A stretch of DNA of 55,926 nucleotides from Alphaproteobacteria bacterium (GCA_016869275.1 VGEO01000013.1:1-55926), one strand, 5' to 3'. Positions 16,596 through 27,907 are shown, counted from the stretch's first letter. Numbers and translations: made by a program. Notes: generated by a model not told the origin, from the letters alone.

Positions 16596-16988
16596 CTACT
16601 TCACCACTTCCCAGAAGATACCGAGGAGCGAAACCCAGCCGAGCACGAACACGATCGTCCGGACGAACGGCACGCCGAGCAGATAGACGAGCGCGTGCGC
16701 GACGCGGAGCCAGAAGAAGCTCATCGCCCAGAACGCGGTCATCGCGTTCGCCTTGCCGGCGACATGGGCGAGGATCACCAGCACCGCGAACGGCGCCAAC
16801 GTCTCGACCGCGTTCATGTAGGTGCGGTCGGCGCGCTTGCCCCACAGCGGTACCGGGCGCGGCGTCGGATCGACGTAGTTCTCGGCCTTGAGGAAGCCGT
16901 TGCTCGCGACCTGCGCGACGACATACGGAATCCAGAGCGAACCGGTGAGGAGCGCGGTGAGCGCGAGGTAGGTGAGGTCGGTCGTCAT
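16596..16988 (-). CDS. MAPEG-family membrane protein
   Basis: This 130-residue protein has four hydrophobic segments and the MAPEG-type sequences ADRTYMNAVETLAPFAVLVILAHV and FWLRVAHALVYLLGVPFVR. The eukaryotic founders are glutathione- and eicosanoid-handling enzymes, while the bacterial members are mostly uncharacterised inner-membrane proteins. The ATG at 16988 starts directly before the first hydrophobic segment. It is monocistronic on the minus strand, 146 nt from the divergent HDO-D operon. Confidence 0.88.
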   Translation of the reverse strand: MTTDLTYLALTALLTGSLWIPYVVAQVASNGFLKAENYVDPTPRPVPLWGKRADRTYMNAVETLAPFAVLVILAHVAGKANAMTAFWAMSFFWLRVAHALVYLLGVPFVRTIVFVLGWVSLLGIFWEVVK

Positions 16989-17134
16989 GGGGTCCCCGCT
17001 GCGGTTGGATGCGCCCGCATTCCAGCGCGATTCGGCGCCCGGCGCCGGTCTGCTGTTTCGCGATGACACCGTGACCACCGCCGGGGCGAAGTGCTAGCGT
17101 TCGGCGAAACCCTAGCTTGCGAAGGGAGTCCACC

Positions 17135-17839
17135 ATGGCCATGACCGCCGATCAATGCCTCGACCGCGTCCGCGAGATTCAGGAAAAGTACAAGGTCGGC
17201 GGCGCCCACCCGGTGTGGAAAGGCTTGGACGAGGGCACCCACTCGGTCCCGCAGATGCGCGAGTTCGCGCGCCAGTTCGGCATCATCCCGCTCCACAATC
17301 ACAACTACCACGGCCGGCTCTACGTCTCCTGCCCCAACGCGCGCTGGCGGGCGCGCCTGGCCGAAGTCGTCTACGAGGAAGGCACCGGGCGGCTGTTCGC
17401 CGACGGCGTCTCGCACAACGAGCTTTACTACCGGTTCGGCGAAGGGCTGGGCCTGAGCCGCAAGGACTTGGACAACGCCGACCACTGCGCCGAAGCGCTG
17501 GTCTACAAGGGCTGGCTCCAGCACGCTTGCGGCCAGGGCACGCTGATCGGCGTCTCGGCCCACATGCTGGCCGACGAGGGCCAGGTCAAGGGCGGCCACT
17601 TCAACCGCATCGCCAAGACGCTGCAGCAGAGATACGGGCTCAAGCCCGAGGCGACCGCGTTCTGGTCGGTCCACGACGTCGCCGACGAGGACCATTCCGG
17701 GATCGGCGCCGAGCTCCTGGCCGATTTCGCGCCGACCGACGCCGACAAGCGCCTGGTGATCGAGACCGTCGAGCAGACGCTCGGGCTGCTCCGCACCATG
17801 TACGACGGCATCTACAAGCGGATGAAGGCGATCCCGTAG
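17135..17839 (+). CDS. HDO-D: PqqC-like heme-oxygenase-fold diiron family protein
   Basis: This 234-residue helical protein is of a second HDO subfamily shared with HDO-E. It has E81/E82 and H94 (YEEGTGRLFADGVSH), an acid at D147/E148 and H180, D184 and H187 (HDVADEDH), matching the H-x3-D-x2-H ligand pattern of SznF. It also has H54, H56 and H59 (PLHNHNYH), like the PqqC N-terminal helix. AAGGGAG precedes the ATG at 17135. It leads the operon with FAH hydrolase, bicupin dioxygenase and GlcG-like genes, so a step before ring cleavage is plausible. The reaction is unknown. Confidence 0.88.
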   Translation: MAMTADQCLDRVREIQEKYKVGGAHPVWKGLDEGTHSVPQMREFARQFGIIPLHNHNYHGRLYVSCPNARWRARLAEVVYEEGTGRLFADGVSHNELYYRFGEGLGLSRKDLDNADHCAEALVYKGWLQHACGQGTLIGVSAHMLADEGQVKGGHFNRIAKTLQQRYGLKPEATAFWSVHDVADEDHSGIGAELLADFAPTDADKRLVIETVEQTLGLLRTMYDGIYKRMKAIP

Positions 17840-17857
17840 CGACGGCGGCCAAGTCCC

Positions 17858-18700
17858 ATGCGGATCGCGAGCTTCCGCCGCGCCGGCGTCGACTCCTACG
17901 GCATCGTCGAGGACGAGCGCATCGCCGATGTCGGCGCGATCCTGCGCCCGCGCTTCGCTTCGCTCCGCGCGGTGTTGGCCGCCGCTGCGCTCACCGAGCT
18001 CGCCGCCGCCCGCGCCAAAGTGCCCGCCTACCCGCTCGGCGAAATCCGGTTCAACCCGGTCATCCCCGATCCCGACAAGGTCGTGTGCTCCGGCGTCAAT
18101 TACCGGCTCCACATCGAAGAGTCGCACGTCGCGATCCCGCCGCATCCGATCCTCTTCACCCGCTTCGCCAACACCCTGGTCGGCCACGGCGAGCCGCTGG
18201 TGAAGCCGGCCGCCTCCGACCAGCTCGACTGGGAGGGCGAGATGGCGGCGGTGATCGGCAGGGGCGGCCGCGCGATCCCGGAGCGCGACGCGCTCGGCCA
18301 CGTCGCCGGCTACGCCTGCTTCATCGACGCCTCGGTCCGCGACTTCCAGGCGCACAGCTTCACCGCCGGCAAGAACTTCTTCGCCACCGGCGGGTTCGGG
18401 CCGTGGCTGGTGACGGCGGACGAAATCCCCGACCCGCAGGCGCTCGCGATCGAGACCCGGCTCAACGGCAGGGTGATGCAGGAGAGCCCGACCTCGGCGA
18501 TGATCTTTTCGGTCGCGCAACTCATCGCCTACATCTCGATCGTGACCCCGCTCGCGCCGGGCGACGTGATCGTGACCGGCACCCCGGGCGGCGTCGGCGT
18601 CGCCCGCAACCCACCGGTCTTCATGAAACCGGGCGACACGGTCGAGATCGAGGTCGCCAAAGTCGGCACGCTCCGTCACGGGATCATCGCCGAAAGTTGA
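17858..18700 (+). CDS. Fumarylacetoacetate hydrolase (FAH) family protein
   Basis: This 280-residue protein has the FAH C-terminal fold. The entry motif is GVNYRLHIEE (residues 79-88), the metal-binding acids are E126 and E128 (DWEGE) and D157, and the later region is TGTPGGVGVARNP. The family hydrolyses or isomerises acylpyruvates such as fumarylpyruvate, or decarboxylates oxaloacetate-like acids. It lies 18 nt after HDO-D and before a gentisate-dioxygenase-like gene, so hydrolysis of a fumarylpyruvate-type ring-cleavage product is the most economical reading. Confidence 0.92.
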   Translation: MRIASFRRAGVDSYGIVEDERIADVGAILRPRFASLRAVLAAAALTELAAARAKVPAYPLGEIRFNPVIPDPDKVVCSGVNYRLHIEESHVAIPPHPILFTRFANTLVGHGEPLVKPAASDQLDWEGEMAAVIGRGGRAIPERDALGHVAGYACFIDASVRDFQAHSFTAGKNFFATGGFGPWLVTADEIPDPQALAIETRLNGRVMQESPTSAMIFSVAQLIAYISIVTPLAPGDVIVTGTPGGVGVARNPPVFMKPGDTVEIEVAKVGTLRHGIIAES

Positions 18701-18744
18701 GCTAGACTCCGCCCCAACAAGGACCCCGGGGAAGGAACCACGCC

Positions 18745-19872
18745 ATGGCGGAAACAGCGGCCACCAGCGACATCCGCGCCAAGATGCGGGCGCGCGCCAA
18801 GGACCTGAGCCTGGTCGAGCTGTGGGCGATCATTGCCGACCTCGAGACCAAGCAGCCCAAGAAGAACGCCGAGCCCTACATGTGGCGGTGGGACGATTTC
18901 TACCCGCTGGCGCAGCAGGCCGGGAAGACGGTGCCGATCGAGGAGTCCGAGCGGCGCGCGCTCCTCTTCACCAACCCGAGCTACTACCCCAAGCCCTACA
19001 TGACGGCGACGCTCTATGCCGGCTGCTCGCTCTACAACCCGGGCGAAGTCGCGCCCGTGCACCGGCATTCGCCGAACGCGAGCCGGTTCGTGATCCAGGG
19101 CGATGGCGGCTTCACCACCATCGAGGGCGAGAAGTGCATGATGAACCGCGGCGACCTCATCATCACGCCGCAGGGGACCTGGCACGACCACGGCAACGAC
19201 GGCAAAGAGCCGGTCCTTTGGATAGACCTCCTGGATCTCCCCCTGGTCGAGACGCTGTCGGCGAGCCGGTTCGAGTTCGACTACTTCGAGGAGGGCAGCG
19301 GCTCCAACTCGGGCGAGCGGGTCAAGCGCCACTTCCAGACCGTGCGCGAAAAGCCCGACCATTCGCACAATTTCTACGCCGCCGGCGGCTTGCGGCCGGC
19401 GTTCGGCGTGCACCGGCGCGGCACCGGCGTCGGCACGCCGATGTTCGTCTACCGCTGGCACGAGACCGTGGCCGCGCTCGACCGCATGCGGAGTTACGGG
19501 GGGAGCCCCTACGACGGCGTGATCCTCGAATACGTCAACCCAGCGACCGGCGAAGCGGTGGTGCCGACCATGGCCTATCATGTGCAGCTCCTGCGCCCGG
19601 GCGAGGAGACCGGCGAGCACCGCCATACCGCCTCGACCGCCTATTTCGTGATCGAGGGCGAAGGCACCACGGTGATCGAAGGCAAGGAATTCGCCTGGGG
19701 CCGGAACGACGTCTTCGCGGTGCCGGGCTGGGCCTGGCACCGCCATGTCAACAAGAGCGCCAAGAATGACGCGATCTTCTACGCGGTCTCCGACGCCCCG
19801 ACCTTGAAGAAGCTCGCGCTCTACCGCGAGGAACGCCGGATCGGCGGCAAGGTCGAACTCGTCGTTGGCTGA
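18745..19872 (+). CDS. Bicupin ring-cleavage dioxygenase, gentisate 1,2-dioxygenase-like
   Basis: This 375-residue protein has two cupin domains, the length of gentisate and salicylate 1,2-dioxygenases. The N-terminal iron site is H106, H108 and H147 (VHRHSPNASRFVIQG, TWHDHGN). The C-terminal cupin also keeps H292, H294 and H332 (EHRHTAS, WHRHVN), so both sites could bind metal. The family opens dihydroxylated or hydroxylated benzoates between carboxyl and hydroxyl carbons to pyruvates. The partner is the preceding FAH hydrolase. The aromatic substrate cannot be fixed from the sequence. Confidence 0.9.
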   Translation: MAETAATSDIRAKMRARAKDLSLVELWAIIADLETKQPKKNAEPYMWRWDDFYPLAQQAGKTVPIEESERRALLFTNPSYYPKPYMTATLYAGCSLYNPGEVAPVHRHSPNASRFVIQGDGGFTTIEGEKCMMNRGDLIITPQGTWHDHGNDGKEPVLWIDLLDLPLVETLSASRFEFDYFEEGSGSNSGERVKRHFQTVREKPDHSHNFYAAGGLRPAFGVHRRGTGVGTPMFVYRWHETVAALDRMRSYGGSPYDGVILEYVNPATGEAVVPTMAYHVQLLRPGEETGEHRHTASTAYFVIEGEGTTVIEGKEFAWGRNDVFAVPGWAWHRHVNKSAKNDAIFYAVSDAPTLKKLALYREERRIGGKVELVVG

Positions 19873-19933
19873 CGCCGCCGGTCGCGCTACCTGTCTCCTT
19901 CCGTCCCCCCACCAACCGTCGCGAGGTCGTCCC

Positions 19934-20374
19934 ATGTCGATCACCAGCAAACTCGCGCTCGAAGCGATCGAGCGCGGTATCGCCGTCGGCTTGAAGCGCA
20001 ACTTCTTCGTCGCCTGCGCGCTCGTCGACCCGTCCGGCCGCACCATCGGCGTGCTTCGCCACGAGAAGGCGCAGTGGATGACGCCCGACTTCGCGATCGG
20101 CAAAGCGATCCTGGCCTCGGCCTACAAGAACCGGACCCAGGCGATGTACGACCGGCTGCAGAAGGAGCGCCCGCTCTACGGCACCATGGTCGCGAGCCTG
20201 ACCAACCAGTACGGCTGGCTCTTGGTCGAGGGCGGCACCTCGGTCAACCGGGGCGAAGGCGAGAGCGCCGAGTGCGTGGTCGCGGTCGGCATCAGCGGCT
20301 GCTTCCCGGCCGCGGTCGACCAGGAAGTCGCCGACGAGGTCGCGGCCTGGCTCAAGGGCGTGTTGGTGAAGTAG
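19934..20374 (+). CDS. GlcG/HbpS-family protein (DUF336)
   Basis: This 146-residue protein of the GlcG/HbpS family starts with KLALEAIERGIAVGLKRNFFVACALVDPSG and has PDFAIGKAILASAYKNRT. Members bind heme or act as small helpers in catabolic operons; the biochemical role is poorly known. It ends the HDO-D operon, 61 nt after the bicupin gene. The usual GlcG glycine-rich loop is replaced by GGTSVNRGEGES. Confidence 0.85.
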   Translation: MSITSKLALEAIERGIAVGLKRNFFVACALVDPSGRTIGVLRHEKAQWMTPDFAIGKAILASAYKNRTQAMYDRLQKERPLYGTMVASLTNQYGWLLVEGGTSVNRGEGESAECVVAVGISGCFPAAVDQEVADEVAAWLKGVLVK

Positions 20375-20469
20375 CGCGGCCTATTGGATGCGCTAACCAA
20401 CCTCTCCCCTGCAGAGTTTGGAAGCCAACCGATCGACGTGCACAATGTGGAATAGCTCACCGAGGAGCT

Positions 20470-21309
20470 CTACTTCTTCAACCCGCGCTCGATCGTAGCG
20501 AGCCGCACCAGCACATCGCTGGTCAGGCGGTCGACCTTCTCGTGGAGCTGCATGACTTCGAGCTCGGCTTTGAGATTGACGTCGTACTCGACGTCGCTGC
20601 GGACGCGATCCTTTTCGATCTGGCGGTTCTGGCTCAAGAGCACGAACACCGAAAGGATGATCGCTTCGAGCGACACCGCCATGGTCAAGAGCCCGAACGG
20701 GAACGGGTCGAACTGCGCGGCTTCGGCAAACATCGTGTTCCAGCCGATCCAGACCGCGAACACGACGACATGGATCAGGAGAAACGGGATCGAGCCGGTG
20801 AAAGCGGCGATCCAGTCGGCGGCTCGATCGACCGCGCTCCGGGTGTCCTCGATCGCCTCGTTGACGTTGCGGGACGCGGTGTGGCGGAGGAGTTCGGCCG
20901 TCACCCGCGCGCGCCGGCCCATCGCCGACAACAGGTGGAACGCCGCCTGCGGGTAGGTGCGGACCAGGCCGTCGAGATCGTGCGGGTCGATCCGGAGCGC
21001 TTCGACCTGGGCCACGGTGCGGGCCGAGGCGGTGCGCGCGCCGCGGTCCAAGAGCGAGATGTCGCCGAAGAAATCGCCGACCGTTGCGGTCTCGAGCACG
21101 ATCTTGTGGCCGGTATTGTCCTTGAAGAAAATTTCGACCTCGCCCGTGCGGATCACGAACATCGCATCGCCCGGATCGCCGGCGGCGAAGATCAGGTGAT
21201 CGGGCGGAAACGTCACTTCCTCGATCCGAGTCGCGAGGTCGGCGCGTTCTTTCTCGTCGAGAAATTCGAACAGCGGAACATCGGCTAACAATTCGACGTT
21301 GGCGGCCAT
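20470..21309 (-). CDS. Cyclic-nucleotide-binding domain plus DUF1003 membrane protein
   Basis: This 279-residue protein has a cNMP-binding domain at about residues 8-125 (FAAGDPGDAMFVIRTGEVEIF, GDFFGDISLLD, TASARTVAQVEALRI). A C-terminal DUF1003 module with two membrane helices follows (FTGSIPFLLIHVVVFAVWIGWN and LTMAVSLEAIILSVFVLLSQN). It then ends in a coiled-coil tail. It could sense cAMP or cGMP at the membrane; the window contains a broken cyclase gene. The ATG at 21309 has GGGGGAG upstream. Confidence 0.92.
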   Translation of the reverse strand: MAANVELLADVPLFEFLDEKERADLATRIEEVTFPPDHLIFAAGDPGDAMFVIRTGEVEIFFKDNTGHKIVLETATVGDFFGDISLLDRGARTASARTVAQVEALRIDPHDLDGLVRTYPQAAFHLLSAMGRRARVTAELLRHTASRNVNEAIEDTRSAVDRAADWIAAFTGSIPFLLIHVVVFAVWIGWNTMFAEAAQFDPFPFGLLTMAVSLEAIILSVFVLLSQNRQIEKDRVRSDVEYDVNLKAELEVMQLHEKVDRLTSDVLVRLATIERGLKK

Positions 21310-21489
21310 GGCTCCCCCGCGTGGCGGCAGCGAATCGCCCGGGATCGTAAGCCCGCGCGAATCCGCGCGCCAGCGAAAGCGGCATGGCGGCGCCGGATCG
21401 GGAATAGTCCTTAGCGTCGAGCTCGGAGCGCGAATACCGAACGCGTCGTGATATGCTTCCGCGTCGACCTGTCGCCTCGGAGCGATCCC

Positions 21490-22407
21490 ATGACGTCGTT
21501 TCAATTCGAAACCGTCGATGTCTTCACCAAGGTCCGGTTCGGCGGCAACCCCCTCGCCGTTTTCGCCGATGCGCGGGACCTCTCGACCGCTGACATGCAG
21601 CGCATCGCCTTGGAGTTCAATTACGCGGAAGTCACCTTCGTGACGCCGCCGTCGAACCCCGCCAATACCGCGGCCGTCCGTATTTTCACGCCGGCCCGGG
21701 AGATCCCGTTTGCCGGGCACCCCAACGTCGGCACCGCATTCGTGCTGGCGCGTGCCGGTTCGGTCTTCGGACGGCGTACCGGCGACTCGATGCGTTTCGA
21801 GGAAGGCGCGGGATTGGTCGATGTTGACGTAGTCCGCAGCGGCGCCGAGATCGTGGGGGCCCGTTTCCCCGCACCCAGCCCGTTCAAGCGCGGCGTCGAG
21901 GTGGGCGTCGAGGCGGTCGCTCGTTGCGCCTCGCTTTCTCCCGACGACGTCGTTACGACCAACCACGCGCCGGCCGTCGCCTCGGTGGGCCTCCCTTTCG
22001 TCATCGCAGAATTGCGGTCGATCGAAAGCTTAGGTCGCGCGGCGCCGAATGCGGCGGCGTTCGTCGACGCGCGCCGCCGTTACCAACCGGCCAACGAAGG
22101 GTTCCCGCTCTTCCTCTACACGCGGTTGCCAAACGGACCGTCGAGCGTGAGGGCGCGGATGTTCGCGCCGCTCAGCAAGATTCCCGAGGACCCGGCAACG
22201 GGCAGCGCATCGGCGGCGCTCGGCGGACTCATGGCCGCGCTCGACCCGCGTCCGGAAATGACCATCGCCCTCTCGATCGAGCAAGGCATCGAGATAGGCC
22301 GCCCAAGCTCGATTGAGGTCAAAGCCCGCAAGGCTGCTGGCGCCGTTGCCGATGTCATTGTCGCCGGCACCTGCGTTCCCGTGATGACGGGGACGATCTC
22401 GATCTGA
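21490..22407 (+). CDS. PhzF-family isomerase/epimerase
   Basis: This 305-residue protein has the PhzF diaminopimelate-epimerase fold. It shows [14 protein letters not shown] (residues 12-25), the catalytic-acid region EFNYAEVTF (E47), [11 protein letters not shown] and [14 protein letters not shown]. In phenazine synthesis PhzF isomerises dihydro-3-hydroxyanthranilate; most bacterial homologues have unknown substrates. It stands alone here, with no other phz gene, so phenazine synthesis should not be inferred. The ATG at 21490 is preferred over an upstream frame extension. Confidence 0.92.
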   Translation: MTSFQFETVDVFTKVRFGGNPLAVFADARDLSTADMQRIALEFNYAEVTFVTPPSNPANTAAVRIFTPAREIPFAGHPNVGTAFVLARAGSVFGRRTGDSMRFEEGAGLVDVDVVRSGAEIVGARFPAPSPFKRGVEVGVEAVARCASLSPDDVVTTNHAPAVASVGLPFVIAELRSIESLGRAAPNAAAFVDARRRYQPANEGFPLFLYTRLPNGPSSVRARMFAPLSKIPEDPATGSASAALGGLMAALDPRPEMTIALSIEQGIEIGRPSSIEVKARKAAGAVADVIVAGTCVPVMTGTISI

Positions 22408-22439
22408 CTCGGCCGGCTTCAGCGCCCTGCTATCGCCGG

Positions 22440-24464
<2,025 letters not shown>

Positions 24465-24582
24465 AGCGGAAAACATGTGGGCGAAGGCGGCAGTCCCGTC
24501 AAGCGATTCCGGCCGCGGCGCCGTCCCCACAACGAAAACGCCGGCGCGAGGCCGGTGCTGCATGCGCGTCAGGGGTCGACGC

Positions 24583-24948
24583 TTAGGCGGCGGCTTTGTG
24601 CGCGTCGTGCGCGATCTTGCGCAAGCGCTTGGTCATCAGCTTCAGCATCGCGCGCGTCGGCGGATCGGAGCGCTCCATGTGCTTGGCGAATTGCTGCTTG
24701 GTGATGATCGTGCAGGTGGTGGGCGCGACCGCGAACGCCGAGGCCGAGCGCGCATGATCGTCGACCAGCGCCATTTCGCCGAAGATCTCGCCGGTTTCGA
24801 GCGTATCGATGACGCAGCTGCGGGTGCCGACCCGAATTTCGACTTTGCCCGACTGGATCAGGTAGGCACAGGTCGCGGCATCGCCGGCCGAGAAGATCGG
24901 CTCGTCGGGTGCGAACGAGTTTTTCACGCCTGCGGTTGCTGCCGTCAC
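24583..24948 (-). CDS. Small cyclic-nucleotide-binding-domain protein 1
   Basis: This protein of about 121 residues consists almost entirely of one CRP-type cNMP-binding domain ([39 protein letters not shown]). It has no DNA-binding helix-turn-helix. The GTG at 24948 is chosen because AGAGAGGGA lies just upstream; the frame also has an ATG at 24999 without a clear ribosome-binding site. It is a tandem paralogue of the gene at 25054, sharing FSAGDAATC and DP[10 protein letters not shown]. It may be a stand-alone sensor or scaffold. Confidence 0.85.
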   Translation of the reverse strand: MTAATAGVKNSFAPDEPIFSAGDAATCAYLIQSGKVEIRVGTRSCVIDTLETGEIFGEMALVDDHARSASAFAVAPTTCTIITKQQFAKHMERSDPPTRAMLKLMTKRLRKIAHDAHKAAA

Positions 24949-25053
24949 GATCCCTCTCTTCCTCGCGCGCGGCCGCCATTTTAGCTTGGCCGCTCCCATT
25001 GCCGCGACGCGAATATTGCTCCGGTCCGGTTTCCGCGCCTGGAGAATCGGTCG

Positions 25054-25374
25054 CTATATGGTCATCAGCTTGAGCATCGCCCGGGTCAACGGGTCCGCGC
25101 CTTCGAGATGCCTCTGAAATTCGGCCCGGATGATGACGATGCACGTGGCGGCGTCGCGGGCGAGCGCGCTCGCCGAGCGAACGCCGTCGTCGAGGAGCGC
25201 CATTTCGCCGAAAATTTCACCCGGTCCCAAGGTGTCGATGACGACTGCATCATCGCCCGTGCCGACCACGATATCGACATGACCGGATTGGATCAGGTAC
25301 ACGCAAGTGGCGGCGTCCCCCGCCGAGAAAACGCTGTTGCCTTTATAGAAGTGCTGCCTATTAAGGATCTGCAC
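25054..25374 (-). CDS. Small cyclic-nucleotide-binding-domain protein 2
   Basis: This is a 106-residue single cNMP-binding domain ([39 protein letters not shown]) starting at GTG. It ends exactly at the conserved [10 protein letters not shown], so it is about 15 residues shorter than paralogue 1. The two genes on the same strand look like a local duplication. No output domain is present. Its function is unknown. Confidence 0.82.
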   Translation of the reverse strand: MQILNRQHFYKGNSVFSAGDAATCVYLIQSGHVDIVVGTGDDAVVIDTLGPGEIFGEMALLDDGVRSASALARDAATCIVIIRAEFQRHLEGADPLTRAMLKLMTI

Positions 25375-25464
25375 CGAGGCCCCACGTTTGTTGGCGCTAC
25401 ACCATTAAGTGGTGAATCGCCCGATCGATACAATCCGGCAGGGCACCGACCGACTAGGTGTTTC

Positions 25465-25479
25465 CCTTAGCCGCTAAGG
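25465..25479. repeat. Small inverted repeat between fliG and cNMP gene 2
   Basis: CCTTAG and CTAAGG (25465-25470 and 25474-25479) form a six-pair stem. Two other short dyads are nearby: CACCA/TGGTG near 25400, and GACCGGC/GCCGGTC near 25492-25511 next to the fliG stop. They may help end fliG transcription, but no T-run follows. Confidence 0.3.
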
Positions 25480-25509
25480 CAGCCGAACTGTGACCGGCGC
25501 CACAGCCGG

Positions 25510-26540
25510 TCAATAGATCATCTCTTCGGTGCCCTTGGCGTCGGCGATGATGATCTCGCCCTTGGCGGCCAGATCCTTGGCGGTGCGGACGATCTCGGCC
25601 TGCGCCTCGTCGACCTCGCGCAAACGAACCGGCCCCATCTGCTCCATGTCTTCGCGCAGGATCTTGCCGGCGCGCTCCGACATATTGCTGAGGAGAGATC
25701 GCGAACCTGATCGGGCGCGCCCTTGAGCGCGATCCCCATCTTGGTCTTGTCGACGACGCGCAAGAGCGTCTGAATCCCGGACGGATCGATCTTCAAGAGG
25801 TCGATGAAGGTGAACATCAACGCCTTGATGCGTTCGGCCGAGTCGCGGTTCATCTCCTCGAGCGCGCCCATGAACTTGGTCTCGGTGGCGCGATCGAAAT
25901 TGTTGAAGATCTCGGCCATCGACTCATGGGAGTCGCGCCGCGAGGCGCGCGCGAGATTGCTCATGAACTCGGTGCGGAGCGTCATCTCGACCGCATGCAG
26001 CACTTCCTTACGCACACCCTCCATGTTGAGCATGCGGTTGATCGCTTCGATCGCCGTCTCCTCGGGCAGCGCGCCCAGGACCCGCGCGGCGTGGTCGGGT
26101 TTGACCTTCGAGAGCACCACCGCGATGGTCTGCGGATACTCGTTCTTGAGGTAAGCCGCGAGCGTCACTTCGTTGACATTGGCGAGCTTGTCCCACAGCG
26201 TGCGGCCGGCCGGGCCGCGCAACTCCTCCATCACGCTGTCGGCTTTTTCGCCGAGCGCCTGGCGCAGAATCTTCTCGGTGCCCTCGTAGGTGCCGACCAG
26301 CGTGTTGGTGGCCGATAGGCGATTGACGAACTCGCCGAACACCGCCTCGACCAGTTCGGAGTCCATCTTGCCCAAGTTGGCCATCGCCATGGAGACCTCT
26401 TTGATCTCCTCCTCGTCCATCTTGGAGAACAGCTTGACGACGTGCTCTTCCTTGAGCGCGAGCATGAGCACGGCCGCTTTTTGCGGCCCGGAGAGCGAGC
26501 GACTCGATGACGGTCCGGCGCGAGTTTCCGTGTCGGCCAT
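25510..26540 (-). pseudogene. fliG: Flagellar motor switch protein FliG, with a single-base frameshift near the 3' end
   Basis: The first 280 residues are a normal FliG ([13 protein letters not shown], the middle-domain [10 protein letters not shown] region, and the ARMC/C-terminal region [13 protein letters not shown]). FliG couples the MS ring to stator torque. At about 25697 one T of an expected CTCTTCCTCAGC is missing. The frame then runs into basic nonsense to 25518, while the proper C-terminus ([13 protein letters not shown] to KGTEEMIY) continues in another frame to TGA at 25510-25512. A sequencing slip is likely. No other flagellar gene is in the window. Confidence 0.9.
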
Positions 26541-26617
26541 GCAGCCGAACTTAAGAAGTCGGCGTGGCGTCGGTAATTGGCTCCATTCTCTATCGGGTAA
26601 GGCGGGCGGTTCGAACG

Positions 26618-26715
26618 CCTACGTAGGTGTCCTTAGATTTTCCCCGATCGCGAGATAATCGGCCGGCTGCCGCAACGCCCGCGTGCATCGTCCTTGACCG
26701 GATCGAACCGTCAAG
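26618..26715 (+). promoter_or_regulatory. Dyad symmetries upstream of the Rieske oxygenase gene
   Basis: The 208-nt divergent gap between fliG and the oxygenase holds a perfect palindrome CCTACGTAGG (26618-26627). It also holds an inverted repeat CTTGAC (26693-26698) / GTCAAG (26710-26715). TTTTGGAGGG just before 26749 is the ribosome-binding site. Either dyad could be an operator, but no regulator gene is adjacent. Confidence 0.25.
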
Positions 26716-26748
26716 CGACCATCGCCGCAACCGTTTTGGAGGGACCCG

Positions 26749-27879
26749 ATGGCGGGAGCGACAAATCTCAAATTCACGCGCGAGCCCGAGCGATCGGCGA
26801 CGCTGCCTGCGCATTACTACTTCGACGCCGCTATCTACGAGCGCGAGAAGACCGCGATCTGGTTCAAGACCTGGCAGTTCGTGGGCTACACCCGCGACGT
26901 CGCCGAGCCGGGCAGCTACATCACCGCGACCTTGATCGATCAGAGGCTCGTGGTGGCGCGCGGCAAGGACGGGCGGCTTCGCGCGTTCTTCAATGTCTGC
27001 ATGCACCGCGGCCATACGCTGGTCGAGGGCAAGGGCCAGCGCACCATCCTGACCTGTCCGTTTCACGCCTGGTCCTACGACCTCGAAGGCAATCTCAAGG
27101 CGGCCGGCAATGCCGAGAACGTCGCCGGCTTCGACCTCGCCGACTTTTCGCTGGCGCCGGTCAAGGTCGACACCTTCCTCCATATGGTGTTCGTGAATCT
27201 CGACCCCGATGCGGTACCGATCGCCGCAACCTACCCGGGATTGGCCGAGGATATCCGCCGCACCATTCCCGGGTTCGACCGCCTGACCCTCGCGACCTCG
27301 GACCCGCTGCCGGGCAAGTACAACTGGAAATTCTTCCCCGACATGAACGAGTGCTACCACTGCCCGGTGCTGCACACGATCATGGGCGAGCAGCAGGGCG
27401 CCTACCTGCAGCAGAGCTGGGTGAGCGAAGAGCACCGCTATTGGGCCAAGCACATCATCTTGGGCAAGAAGGACATCGACCGGACCGAGCGGCCCTACGA
27501 CTTCGGCAGCGAGGCGATCGCCGACGTCAACATCTGGTACATGTGGCCCAACCTGATCTTCATCGCCCACCAGGGCTCGCCCAACTTCAAGATCCAGGCG
27601 ACGCGGCCGACCGGGCCCGAGTCGAGCCATCAAGTCCTCGACGTCTGGTGCCTGAACGATCCGCCCGATGCCGCCGATATGGGCCACATCCGGAACTACC
27701 GCGATCGCATCATGCCCGAGGACATCAGCGCAATGGAGAAGCAGCAATTGGGCGTTCACTGCCGCGGCTACCGGCAGGGGCGACTGATGGTCGATGCCGA
27801 GCGCTCATGGCGGAGCGAGCACGGCACCCACCACTCGCAGCGCCTGGTGTGGGAAGCGCTGAACGGCGAGCGGTATTAA
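26749..27879 (+). CDS. Rieske non-heme iron oxygenase, alpha subunit
   Basis: This 376-residue protein has the Rieske [2Fe-2S] motif C84-x-H86 / C103-x2-H106 (CMHRGH, CPFHAW). The mononuclear iron site is H204 and H209 (ECYHCPVLH), with D198 as the likely bridging acid. The D-to-H spacing is one residue shorter than the usual D-N-Y-L-E-C-Y-H-C pattern. It resembles trimeric aromatic or quaternary-amine (CntA/GbcA-type) monooxygenases. No reductase or beta subunit lies nearby, so electron supply must come from elsewhere. The substrate is unknown. Confidence 0.93.
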   Translation: MAGATNLKFTREPERSATLPAHYYFDAAIYEREKTAIWFKTWQFVGYTRDVAEPGSYITATLIDQRLVVARGKDGRLRAFFNVCMHRGHTLVEGKGQRTILTCPFHAWSYDLEGNLKAAGNAENVAGFDLADFSLAPVKVDTFLHMVFVNLDPDAVPIAATYPGLAEDIRRTIPGFDRLTLATSDPLPGKYNWKFFPDMNECYHCPVLHTIMGEQQGAYLQQSWVSEEHRYWAKHIILGKKDIDRTERPYDFGSEAIADVNIWYMWPNLIFIAHQGSPNFKIQATRPTGPESSHQVLDVWCLNDPPDAADMGHIRNYRDRIMPEDISAMEKQQLGVHCRGYRQGRLMVDAERSWRSEHGTHHSQRLVWEALNGERY

Positions 27880-27907
27880 TGCCCGCGACCGTGGGTAGGT
27901 GAGTCAG

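Noticed and set aside
16985-18679. 564-codon minus-strand frame opposite HDO-D and FAH
   Set aside because: The sense strand encodes clear HDO and FAH proteins with motifs. The antisense product is low-complexity and matches nothing.
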